A program made the translations under genes and the position numbers. From assembly GCA_003456175.1 (NCBI GenBank), contig DMPB01000148.1, positions 37,414 through 46,098 of the forward strand: a DNA stretch of 8,685 nt, written 5' to 3'. Positions 1-5,872 of this stretch are shown piece after piece. The number at the start of each line of letters is the position of its first letter. Position 1 is the first letter of the stretch. Under the pieces are notes generated by a model. It saw only the letters and a program-made list of their open reading frames with translations. It had not been told where the DNA came from and did no database searches. This DNA comes from Chitinophagaceae bacterium (GTDB taxonomy: Bacteria > Bacteroidota > Bacteroidia > Chitinophagales > Chitinophagaceae).

Positions 1-111
1 CATATAAGCAAGCAATTGATTGAGCAAATGCATGGCACCATTACCGTTAACAGTACTGTAGGCGTTGGCACAACATTCACCATTAGCTTACCCGTTGCTG
101 CAGTTACATAA
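1..111 (+). CDS. Sensor histidine kinase, C-terminal end (5' truncated by window)
   Basis: Frame 1 is open from the first base to TAA at 109-111 and encodes 36 residues. They match the end of a GHKL/HATPase_c domain: an amphipathic helix (ISKQLIEQMHG), a turn and strand (TITVNST), then the G2-type glycine box VGVGTTFTISLP that closes the ATP lid and final beta strand of two-component sensor kinases. The protein ends nine residues after the GTTF motif (the last five being VAAVT), so no receiver domain follows. Sensor domain, partner regulator and overall architecture lie outside the window. The gene converges on lptC with only five bases between the two stop codons and no visible terminator hairpin. 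The HATPase assignment is firm for so short a piece; whether the kinase is simple or hybrid cannot be judged. Confidence 0.8.
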   Translation, partial: HISKQLIEQMHGTITVNSTVGVGTTFTISLPVAAVT

Positions 112-116
112 GTTTG

Positions 117-722
117 TTATTGCACTGCCGGCATGGCACTATCGGCTACACTCAAATAAGTATCTGGATTGATATTGAACAGTGTGATACTTTTTAAATC
201 TTGCGTAGCACGTAAGCCATTGATACTAAATATTTTATCGGCCGGTTTGAGAATTTTAACAGGCTTATCGGTATAAAAAATTTGTTGCAACTGATCCCAG
301 TACAACTCATCAGTTAATAAAGTATCACCTTTAACTGTAATTACCACTACACTATCTTTTAGCAACACTTTGTTATCGTTTTCAAGATAACGACCAAAAC
401 GAGCATCTAGTTTGGTTTCAATTTGCTTAGTGATGGTATAAAAATCTACATGTAATGTTTTAGGAAACTCTACCCTTGGTGTATCAATTAAATAACGATA
501 CATCAACGGTGCAGTAAGTCGAGCCCGCATTTTGCCATCGGTACTTAAATAGCTATCAATATTGGTAGCTTCTTCTACACCGGTTTTTCGCTGGCTTAGA
601 TCTCTTACCTCTTGTAAACTATTTTCACACGATACCATAAAAAAGCAGCCCACAATAGCGGCTGCCTTAAGTATGTACCTTACGGTAAATGATGGGTTCA
701 TATTTACGTAAGTGAATATCAT
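117..722 (-). CDS. lptC: LptC-like LPS export periplasmic protein (lipoprotein)
   Basis: LptC is the periplasmic bridge of the Lpt machine, taking lipopolysaccharide from the LptBFG inner-membrane ABC transporter and passing it to LptA. The 201-residue protein has a lipoprotein signal: a hydrophobic stretch ending in FFMVSC, with lipid-attachment Cys32. The mature part resembles Bacteroidota LptC: a segment around MRARLTAPLMYRY (about 65-77), FPKTLHVDFY, repeated short beta strands around GRYLENDNKVLLKDSVVV, and the conserved-looking DELYWDQLQQIFYTDKPVKI (138-157) followed by INGLRATQDL. This fits the beta-jellyroll OstA/LptC fold. The ATG at 722 shares its A with the upstream TAA stop (TAATG), favouring translational coupling. 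Met8 (ATG at 701) would give a more typical 24-residue signal before the Cys and is a real alternative. It is the last gene of the coaX-barrel-lptC operon. A copy of the TTTACCGTAAGGT word lies within its signal-peptide codons. Confidence 0.85.
   Translation of the reverse strand: MIFTYVNMNPSFTVRYILKAAAIVGCFFMVSCENSLQEVRDLSQRKTGVEEATNIDSYLSTDGKMRARLTAPLMYRYLIDTPRVEFPKTLHVDFYTITKQIETKLDARFGRYLENDNKVLLKDSVVVITVKGDTLLTDELYWDQLQQIFYTDKPVKILKPADKIFSINGLRATQDLKSITLFNINPDTYLSVADSAMPAVQ
677..689 (-). repeat. 13-bp word TTTACCGTAAGGT, copy 1 (inside lptC)
   Basis: This is an exact copy, read on the minus strand, lying in the lptC codons for the signal-peptide residues FTVRY. It begins 10 bases after the internal ATG at 701. 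A related perfect palindrome, TTACGTAA, which is the repeat's dyad without its central base, lies at 704-711. This is the only copy within a coding sequence. Confidence 0.8.
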
Positions 723-2086
723 TAATCGTACTTGCGTTTAAGTGGCTTACCCCAAACATCTGTAAGCGAAAAACCAACCGACAAACGAATGAAGTTTTCG
801 CTAATGCTATTATTAGTACTACCACGGCGGCCTAGTTCTAATGCCGTACTTACTTGCGTAAATTGATTATCGTACATTCTAAACTTGCGAATATTAAATG
901 TACCACCCACAGTTAATGCACTTACATTAATAGACCTGTTTTCTGGAATCAAATAATCTTGGCCTGTGTAGAAGCCGATGCGGTAAGTAGTTGTACGTAC
1001 AAAGCGATTATCGAATGGATTGGGTGTAAACTGTATGCCAAAGCGAGCAGTCCAATTATCTTGTACTTTATCACGCTGACCGTAGTAACGATATTGGCTC
1101 CAACGTGTGTTGGTATACTCTGCCGATACTAAGAACTGGTCAGGAGCATTAGCAAAACCACCCAAGCGACGACCTACGGCTACACCAACAGTGTATGTAG
1201 TTGGTAATGTAATGGTACCTCTAATATTGGTACGACGGCGAACACTGTCAATAGCAGAAATACCGCCACTTGCATTGTATGTGAATGTATTTTCAGTTAC
1301 ATCTTCTGATGCTCTTACATCTTGCTTCATACTACCTGTAGCACCAAAGCGCATGTATGTTTGATGCGTAATATTTCTTTTCGCAGAAGTATCGTAGCGG
1401 TTTTTTAATACCAACTCGTATTGAATACCAATATTAGCAAACGGATTATTGAAAGTTACATTACTAGTACGCATACCTGGGTAATAGGTAACAGTATCGT
1501 TAATCAATAGAATTTTAGTACTGGTTTCTTTTTTGCCAAACAAGTAACCCACATTAGCACCTACACTTAAGCCTTTCCAACGCTTACCCAAACCAATAAA
1601 TACCTGATTTAAACCACCGTTGCCCTCGTAGATAGATTTGATACTATCGATACCAGCGAGACGGCTGTTAGATTCTACATTATAGTTGATGCGTGTTACC
1701 GGACGCACGCCAAACACCATTCCCAAATTACGCTTTGTGCTTATAGGAAAGCCAATGGTTACGTAAGCCGGCATAAAGTTGGTGCTGCGGTAGTTACGAG
1801 GGTTCACATTATCTTGTAGTGTACGGCTATCAATGGTTAATGCCAAATCGTAGCTAATACGCTGTAAGTTGGCATAGCTGGCGGGGTTGCTGGTATTCAC
1901 CGCTACCAGATCTCTCCAAGTAGCGCTTATACCACCCATTGCACGGGTAGCTACGTGTTGGTTGGGGAATAAATCGCCCAAGCCATAACGTGAGTAGGGT
2001 GAGTTTTCTTGCGCTAGTAGCGGTTGACTACAGGCAGCAATTAAACCTATCATTAAAACCTTAACGGTTGTTTTTACTAATTGCAT
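722..2086 (-). CDS. FadL-like outer-membrane beta-barrel protein
   Basis: This 454-residue protein has an N-terminal signal peptide (basic MQLVKTTVK, hydrophobic core, probable cleavage near LLAQ at 23-26). The mature protein opens with NSPYSRYGLGDL, then RAMGGISATWRD and NTSNPASYANL. This arrangement recalls the N-terminus of FadL/OmpP1-type and PorV-like Bacteroidota barrels (yS.yGlG ... R.mGG ... NPAs). The rest alternates short amphipathic strands with polar loops (for example TYRIGFYTGQDYL, FIRLSVGFSL), as expected of a beta barrel. It ends in the short tail DVWGKPLKRKYD. The start codon overlaps the end of coaX by 26 bp and the stop overlaps lptC by one base, so it is translated from a polycistronic mRNA. 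An IAAC sequence at 16-19 resembles a lipobox, but the later AQ cleavage site fits better. The ligand is unknown; hydrophobic-molecule transport or a role beside LPS assembly is only inference. Confidence 0.75.
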   Translation of the reverse strand: MQLVKTTVKVLMIGLIAACSQPLLAQENSPYSRYGLGDLFPNQHVATRAMGGISATWRDLVAVNTSNPASYANLQRISYDLALTIDSRTLQDNVNPRNYRSTNFMPAYVTIGFPISTKRNLGMVFGVRPVTRINYNVESNSRLAGIDSIKSIYEGNGGLNQVFIGLGKRWKGLSVGANVGYLFGKKETSTKILLINDTVTYYPGMRTSNVTFNNPFANIGIQYELVLKNRYDTSAKRNITHQTYMRFGATGSMKQDVRASEDVTENTFTYNASGGISAIDSVRRRTNIRGTITLPTTYTVGVAVGRRLGGFANAPDQFLVSAEYTNTRWSQYRYYGQRDKVQDNWTARFGIQFTPNPFDNRFVRTTTYRIGFYTGQDYLIPENRSINVSALTVGGTFNIRKFRMYDNQFTQVSTALELGRRGSTNNSISENFIRLSVGFSLTDVWGKPLKRKYD

Positions 2087-2792
2087 AAAGGCCTTTGTAC
2101 ATTAAGTAAGGGTCGGCAAATATCTTGCTTTTGATATGGGGTACAAAAAAGGGCATATCGCCCCCGGTTAAAAGCACGTTAAAGTTGCTGTATTTTTCGG
2201 CATATCGTTGAACAATTCCATCTATTTCTGCTGCAACACCAACAATTACGCCGCTTAACATATTGGTACTAGTATCGTAACCAATAAGCGGGAAATTGCT
2301 ATCGGCTTTTACCAATGGCAGTTTGGCTGTGAACTGATGCATGGCTTTGAAACGCATTTCCATACCAGGGCTAATGCTTCCACCGATAAACTCATGAAAG
2401 CAATTCACAAAGTTGTACGTGATACAGCTACCCAAACCTATCACTAAGTTATGCTGCTTCGGAAATAGCAAAGTTGCAGCACTTACCAACGCTAACCTAT
2501 CGGCTCCAATAGTTTCGGGCTTACCCACTGGCGTTGTAATAGGCAACTTGCTCTGATGGTTTAAGAGATGAAAATTGGTAGCAAGTTTCAAGTTGATTTC
2601 AACCTGATAATCGTGGTTAATTACCGATGAAAGTAAGCTATGTGTTGCCTTGGTTTGCTTCAATAACTTACTAATGGTATCGGCAGATGCATCGGGTAAT
2701 ACATCTACATGGCGCAGCTCATCGCCTTCAAATACTGCACATTTGAGGCGTGTATTACCAAAATCAAAACAAAGTGTAACGGGCTGGCTCAT
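2061..2792 (-). CDS. coaX: Type III pantothenate kinase (CoaX), atypical active site
   Basis: CoaX phosphorylates pantothenate with ATP in the first step of coenzyme A synthesis; it belongs to the ASKHA fold and acts as a cytosolic dimer. At 243 residues it is of normal length. Recognisable motifs are the phosphate-binding DFGNTRLK (10-17), GADRLALVSAA (96-106), GGSISPGMEMRFKAMHQFTAKLP (137-159) and the C-terminal LLTGGDMP (207-214). The segment that normally reads (V/I)DxGTxxTxD is here IGLGSCITYN (118-127): the family's second catalytic Asp is Gly119, Thr is Ser122 and the final Asp is Asn127. Asp10 and Asp98 are kept. Activity is therefore likely but not certain. It is the first gene of the overlapping coaX-barrel-lptC operon; no other start fits. 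A TTTACCGTAAGGT copy and a near-match -7 box (GATATTTG, 2800-2807) lie upstream. Confidence 0.85.
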   Translation of the reverse strand: MSQPVTLCFDFGNTRLKCAVFEGDELRHVDVLPDASADTISKLLKQTKATHSLLSSVINHDYQVEINLKLATNFHLLNHQSKLPITTPVGKPETIGADRLALVSAATLLFPKQHNLVIGLGSCITYNFVNCFHEFIGGSISPGMEMRFKAMHQFTAKLPLVKADSNFPLIGYDTSTNMLSGVIVGVAAEIDGIVQRYAEKYSNFNVLLTGGDMPFFVPHIKSKIFADPYLMYKGLYAISKNNR

Positions 2793-2827
2793 GTGATTGC
2801 AAATATCATGTTATTCGCTTACAATCA

Positions 2828-2840
2828 TTTACCGTAAGGT
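2828..2840 (+). repeat. 13-bp word TTTACCGTAAGGT, copy 2 (upstream of coaX)
   Basis: This exact copy sits in the 58-base gap between the LON-domain gene and coaX. Relative to coaX it reads ACCTTACGGTAAA and ends 35 bases before the ATG. It lies 20 bases ahead of GATATTTG (2807-2800, minus), a one-mismatch version of the Bacteroidota -7 box, so it falls roughly where a -33 element or activator site would be. Confidence 0.8.
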
Positions 2841-2850
2841 AATGTATTAC

Positions 2851-3489
2851 TTATTCGAACTGAAAACCTTTGAGTTCTTTGAAGTGCCCGTTCATTTGAA
2901 TGCGATGTTTTAAGCTTTCGATACCCATAGCAGCATCGAGCATTTGTTGTACATGGCGCTTTAAAAAAGTGAGTCGTTGTTCTTCTCGTAGGAGTTGTAT
3001 GAACTGATGCTCTTGCTCTAAGTTTAACCCTACATGGTGTGCAATATCGTAGCTTGTTAGTTGTGCATCGGGCTTGCCAAAATCTTTTTGCACTTGTAAT
3101 ATTTCATGAAACTTACGTACCATTTCTAATAATGGCAACATCAATGCTGGCATGGCTTGTATGCTGTTATTGGGATAATGTACAATACCTGCGTAGTACA
3201 ACTTACCAGGCACTTCTCGCAGCCATTCCATAATATTGAATACCTGTATGCCTTTGGTTTTTATATCCATACGACCATCGGCATACACTTCGGCAATCGA
3301 TGTTATTTCAACCAATGTACCCCAATCGGCAGGTTGATTATTCAATACCAGCGGAATACCAAAGGGTTTGTTTTCGCCGTAGCAATCGTTAATAAGTTGC
3401 TTATAACGTTCTTCAAAAATGTGCAAATGCAAAGGCTCTCCCGGAAATACCGTTAGCTGCAATGGGAAGAGTGGCAAAAAATTCATCAT
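2851..3489 (-). CDS. LON peptidase substrate-binding-domain protein (no protease domain)
   Basis: This 212-residue cytosolic protein starts with LPLFPLQLTVFPGEPLHLHIFEERYKQLI (5-33), the hallmark of the Lon N-terminal substrate-binding domain (PF02190, LON_substr_bdg). It continues with FGIPLVLN, then GTLVEITSIAEVYADGRMDIKTKGIQVFNI (57-86), and a mostly helical C-terminal half with HHVGLNLEQEHQFIQLLREEQRLTFLKRHVQQML. It has no AAA+ ATPase or Ser-Lys protease domain. Such stand-alone LON-domain proteins are common in bacteria; their role is unproven, with substrate binding or adaptor activity inferred from Lon. Two consecutive ATG codons (3489, 3486) are available. The first lies four bases after TACATTTG, an exact Bacteroidota -7 box, which supports it and suggests an almost leaderless mRNA. 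It diverges from the EamA gene and lies 58 bases upstream of coaX, so some read-through into coaX is possible. Confidence 0.85.
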   Translation of the reverse strand: MMNFLPLFPLQLTVFPGEPLHLHIFEERYKQLINDCYGENKPFGIPLVLNNQPADWGTLVEITSIAEVYADGRMDIKTKGIQVFNIMEWLREVPGKLYYAGIVHYPNNSIQAMPALMLPLLEMVRKFHEILQVQKDFGKPDAQLTSYDIAHHVGLNLEQEHQFIQLLREEQRLTFLKRHVQQMLDAAMGIESLKHRIQMNGHFKELKGFQFE

Positions 3490-3493
3490 GCCT

Positions 3494-3501
3494 CAAATGT
3501 A
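3494..3501 (-). promoter_or_regulatory. Predicted -7 promoter box (TACATTTG) of the LON-domain gene
   Basis: TACATTTG on the minus strand matches the Bacteroidota housekeeping -7 consensus TAnnTTTG exactly and ends four bases before the ATG. Transcription would start at or next to the A of the start codon, giving a leaderless mRNA. No clear TTG or TTTG is visible at the expected -33 distance. The box is embedded in AGCAACTACATTT, which recurs at the same ATG spacing before the amidase gene. Confidence 0.55.
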
Positions 3502-3546
3502 GTTGCTAGTAATGTATACTGTAGCGTTTGTAGCATTATGTGTGCT

Positions 3547-3554
3547 TATCTTTG
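3547..3554 (+). promoter_or_regulatory. Predicted -7 promoter box (TATCTTTG) of the EamA gene
   Basis: TATCTTTG is an exact TAnnTTTG match. A TTTG at 3527-3530 lies 16 bases upstream, close to the usual -33 to -7 spacing. The box ends five bases before the ATG at 3560, which argues for that ATG rather than the upstream in-frame TTG (3503) or ATG (3512). The mRNA would be nearly leaderless. Confidence 0.5.
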
Positions 3555-3559
3555 CCGCT

Positions 3560-4444
3560 ATGCCTGTAGCGAACAAAACAAAAGGACATATTGCCGTACT
3601 GCTTGCCAACTTATTTTTCGGTGCCAACTTTGCTGCTGTAAAATATATCACACCATCGTTACTCAAACCATTTGCGTTGAATGTAGTGCGTGTAATAGCT
3701 AGCTTGGTGTTATTTGCCCTAGTATTGATATTTCAAAAAAATAAAGCTCCTTTACAAAAGCAGCACATAGGTCGGTTACTTATATGTGCCATTACAGGTG
3801 TAGCAATCAACCAACTTATGTTCATCAAAGGTTTATCGCTCACCAGTAGTATTCATGGTGCTTTGCTAATGTTGGTAACACCCATTTTCATCACATTTAT
3901 AGCAGCTTGGGTATTGAAAGAAAAACTATCGCTGCTTAAAATATTAGGACTTATTTCAGGTGTTGGCGGTGCTACTTTTCTAATACTGCAACGCAGCGGT
4001 GGCCACGAAGGAAGCGACATGCTTACTGGCGATGTGCTCATTATCATCAATGCCATTTTTTACTCTTTTTATTTGGTGATGGTTCGTCCGCTAATGGCAG
4101 TGTACAGCCCATTGCAAGTAGTAACCTACGTTTTTGCTATTGGCAGTATTATGATTTTGCCCTTTGGTTGGAGCGAACTTATGCATACCCAATGGCATCA
4201 GTGGGATAATAGCCATTTCGCCACACTCACCTTTATTGTAATTGGCGCTACCTTTTGTGCCTACCTTTTCAATATGTATGGCGTTAACACTATTGGTAGC
4301 AGTGCTACAGGTGCCTACATATACACGCAACCAGTATTTGCAGGTATCATTGCCGTAGTACTTATGGGCGAAGATTTTAACTGGATTAAAATTGTTGCCT
4401 CCATCTTCATATTCTTAGGCGTTTTCTTGGTGAATAAAAAGTAG
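3560..4444 (+). CDS. EamA/DMT-family membrane transporter
   Basis: This 294-residue integral inner-membrane protein shows the two-fold repeated EamA layout of about ten transmembrane helices. The first repeat begins with GHIAVLLANLFFGANFAAVKYI and includes LMFIKGLSLTSSIHGALLMLVTPIFITFIAAW. The second begins near DVLIIINAIFYSFYLVMVRPL and ends with AYIYTQPVFAGIIAVVLMGE and a final hydrophobic helix to FLVNKK. Members export or import amino acids, nucleotide sugars or other metabolites; the substrate cannot be read from the sequence. The reading frame extends upstream to 3503 and would add a hydrophobic stretch, but the ATG at 3560 gives the standard family start and follows a -7 box directly. 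The longer frame would also overlap the LON-gene promoter. It is divergent from the LON-domain gene and 66 bases upstream of murA, with no evident terminator between, so murA may also receive read-through transcription. Confidence 0.85.
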   Translation: MPVANKTKGHIAVLLANLFFGANFAAVKYITPSLLKPFALNVVRVIASLVLFALVLIFQKNKAPLQKQHIGRLLICAITGVAINQLMFIKGLSLTSSIHGALLMLVTPIFITFIAAWVLKEKLSLLKILGLISGVGGATFLILQRSGGHEGSDMLTGDVLIIINAIFYSFYLVMVRPLMAVYSPLQVVTYVFAIGSIMILPFGWSELMHTQWHQWDNSHFATLTFIVIGATFCAYLFNMYGVNTIGSSATGAYIYTQPVFAGIIAVVLMGEDFNWIKIVASIFIFLGVFLVNKK

Positions 4445-4447
4445 TAC

Positions 4448-4460
4448 ACCTTACGGTAAA
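4448..4460 (-). repeat. 13-bp word TTTACCGTAAGGT, copy 3 (upstream of murA)
   Basis: This exact copy starts four bases after the EamA stop codon. Read toward murA it is ACCTTACGGTAAA, the same orientation relative to its downstream gene as before coaX, and it ends 50 bases before the murA ATG. A one-mismatch -7 box, TATTTTCG (4479-4486), follows 18 bases later. Confidence 0.8.
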
Positions 4461-4482
4461 AGCTAACGCAGCCACACTTATT

Positions 4483-4503
4483 TTCGCTTCACTAGCAAGC
4501 GAA
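4483..4503 (+). promoter_or_regulatory. Inverted repeat immediately before murA
   Basis: TTCGCTT (4483-4489) and AAGCGAA (4497-4503) form a perfect 7-bp inverted repeat around a seven-base loop, ending seven bases before the murA ATG. It could be an operator or a 5'-leader hairpin next to the ribosome entry site. There is no T-run, so it is not an intrinsic terminator. Function is not known. Confidence 0.4.
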
Positions 4504-4510
4504 CTATACT

Positions 4511-5824
4511 ATGGAGCAAAAAAGTTTTGAGGTATTCGGCGGCAAAACGCTGAAGGGTACCATTAAACCCCAAGGTGCCAAAAACGAGGCACTACAGGTT
4601 ATTAGTGCTGTTGTTCTTACCGATGCAACAGTAACTATCAGCAATATCCCCAATATTCTAGATGTTAACCTACTCATTGAACTACTGAAAGATATTGGCG
4701 TACAAGTACAGCAACTATCGGCCGATACCTACAGCTTTACCGCCGCACACATCAACTTCGATTATGTGAATAGTGATGCTTTCAGAAAAAAAAGCGGTCG
4801 CTTACGCGGTAGTGTAATGCTTGCAGGCCCTATGTTGGCCCGCTTTCAAAAAGCATATATGCCAAAACCTGGTGGCGATAAAATTGGTCGCCGCAGATTA
4901 GACACACATATTATTGGTTTTGAAAAACTAGGTGCAAGGTTCGAGTACAATGAAGACCATGATTGCTTTGAATTGGTTGCCAAACAAGGCCTGCATGGTA
5001 CTTATATGTTACTCGACGAGCCAAGTGTTACAGGCACTGCTAACATTGTTATGGCAGCCGTAATGGCTAAAGGCACTACCACCATTTATAATGCAGCATG
5101 CGAGCCTTATGTACAACAATTGTGTGCTATGCTAAACCGCATGGGTGCAAAAATTAGTGGCATTGGCAGTAATTTATTGGTCATAGAAGGTGTTGATGGG
5201 CTTAGTGGCACTACACATACCTTACTGCCAGATATGATTGAAATTGGCAGCTTCATTGGGCTTGCTGCCATGACACAAAGTGAAATTACCATTGCCAATG
5301 CTGGTGTAGAACACTTAGGAATTATTCCTGAAAAATTTGCACAGCTTGGTATTCATATGGATATCATTGGCAACAATATTCATATTCCGGCACAAAAAGA
5401 GTACACCATTGGCACTTATTTAGATGGAGGTATTCTTACCATATCAGATCATCCGTGGCCGGGTTTTACACCCGATTTATTAAGCATTGTTTTAGTAGTA
5501 GCTACGCAAGCAACAGGCAGTGTTTTAGTACATCAAAAAATGTTTGAGAGTAGGCTATTCTTTGTTGATAAACTTATTGATATGGGTGCCCAAATAATTT
5601 TGTGCGACCCACACAGAGCTACGGTTATTGGTTTAGGTCGTCGTTATCCGTTGCGTGGTATTACCATGAGTAGCCCAGATATTAGAGCTGGGCAAGCGCT
5701 ACTCATTGCTGCCCTTAGTGCCGAAGGCAGAAGTGTGATACAAAATATCGAACAAATCGACAGAGGTTATCAGTATATCGATGAACGGTTGAAAGCACTG
5801 GGTGCCGATATTCGAAGAATTTAA
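4511..5824 (+). CDS. murA: UDP-N-acetylglucosamine 1-carboxyvinyltransferase (MurA)
   Basis: MurA transfers enolpyruvate from PEP to UDP-GlcNAc, the committed cytosolic step of peptidoglycan synthesis. The 437-residue protein has normal length and the EPSP-synthase inside-out barrel fold. Visible hallmarks are the Lys24-Asn25 pair in PQGAKNEAL (substrate and PEP binding), the mobile loop KPGGDKIGRRRLDTH (119-133), GFTPDLLS with Asp322 (equivalent to the E. coli catalytic Asp305), and SPDIRAGQAL with Arg392 (equivalent to Arg397). In E. coli the loop reads PGGCxIGxRP with Cys115, the residue alkylated by fosfomycin; here it is Asp123 (GAT, 4877-4879). Asp at this position is known in mycobacterial and chlamydial MurA, where it gives fosfomycin insensitivity, and it is common in Bacteroidota. 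The start is fixed by family length. A strong hairpin terminator follows 18 bases after the stop. Confidence 0.97.
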   Translation: MEQKSFEVFGGKTLKGTIKPQGAKNEALQVISAVVLTDATVTISNIPNILDVNLLIELLKDIGVQVQQLSADTYSFTAAHINFDYVNSDAFRKKSGRLRGSVMLAGPMLARFQKAYMPKPGGDKIGRRRLDTHIIGFEKLGARFEYNEDHDCFELVAKQGLHGTYMLLDEPSVTGTANIVMAAVMAKGTTTIYNAACEPYVQQLCAMLNRMGAKISGIGSNLLVIEGVDGLSGTTHTLLPDMIEIGSFIGLAAMTQSEITIANAGVEHLGIIPEKFAQLGIHMDIIGNNIHIPAQKEYTIGTYLDGGILTISDHPWPGFTPDLLSIVLVVATQATGSVLVHQKMFESRLFFVDKLIDMGAQIILCDPHRATVIGLGRRYPLRGITMSSPDIRAGQALLIAALSAEGRSVIQNIEQIDRGYQYIDERLKALGADIRRI

Positions 5825-5828
5825 TACC

Positions 5829-5842
5829 ATGTTATATAACAT
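5829..5842. repeat. Perfect 14-bp palindrome after murA
   Basis: ATGTTATATAACAT is a perfect palindrome beginning five bases after the murA stop codon and ending directly before the terminator stem. It is AT-only at the centre, so it would be a weak RNA hairpin; a protein-binding site is possible. No other copy was found in the window. Confidence 0.5.
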
Positions 5843-5871
5843 AAAAAGCAGCTAGTAGTAGCTGCTTTTTT
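5843..5871 (+). terminator. Rho-independent terminator of murA
   Basis: The arms AAAAAGCAGCTA (5843-5854) and TAGCTGCTTTTT (5859-5870) pair perfectly around the loop GTAG and run into six consecutive T residues (5866-5871). The A-run on the left arm gives the same hairpin and T-tract on the other strand, so it could act in both directions. It separates murA from the amidase transcript. Confidence 0.85.
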
Positions 5872-5872
5872 A

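Noticed and set aside
38..50. ATTACCGTTAAC resembling the 13-bp word
   Set aside because: Only the ACCGT core matches, and it lies in the conserved histidine-kinase coding sequence.
1107..1364. Plus-strand open frame inside the barrel gene
   Set aside because: It is a shadow of the minus-strand barrel coding sequence, with no recognisable domain and no promoter or ribosome-site support.
2029..2040. Lipobox-like IAAC in the barrel protein signal peptide
   Set aside because: Hydrophobic residues continue after the Cys to a conventional LLAQ cleavage site, and an outer-membrane barrel with this start is not expected to be lipidated.
2793..2827. TGATTG / CAATCA inverted repeat before coaX
   Set aside because: Six-base arms with a 23-base gap are common by chance in AT-rich DNA; not strong enough to list as a feature.
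3039..3456. Plus-strand open frames opposite the LON-domain gene
   Set aside because: The minus-strand LON-domain protein is clearly recognisable; the opposite frames have low-complexity, non-family translations.
2851..3489. LON-domain gene as a truncated Lon protease
   Set aside because: Stand-alone LON-domain proteins of about 200 residues are a normal family; the downstream bases hold no remnant of ATPase or protease domains.
3503..3559. Longer EamA start at TTG 3503 or ATG 3512
   Set aside because: The added residues run through both promoter boxes and give an extra hydrophobic stretch not expected in the family; ATG 3560 follows an exact -7 box.
3853..5298. Minus-strand open frames within the EamA gene and murA
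   Set aside because: They are short antisense shadows of well-identified genes, with no protein family resemblance.
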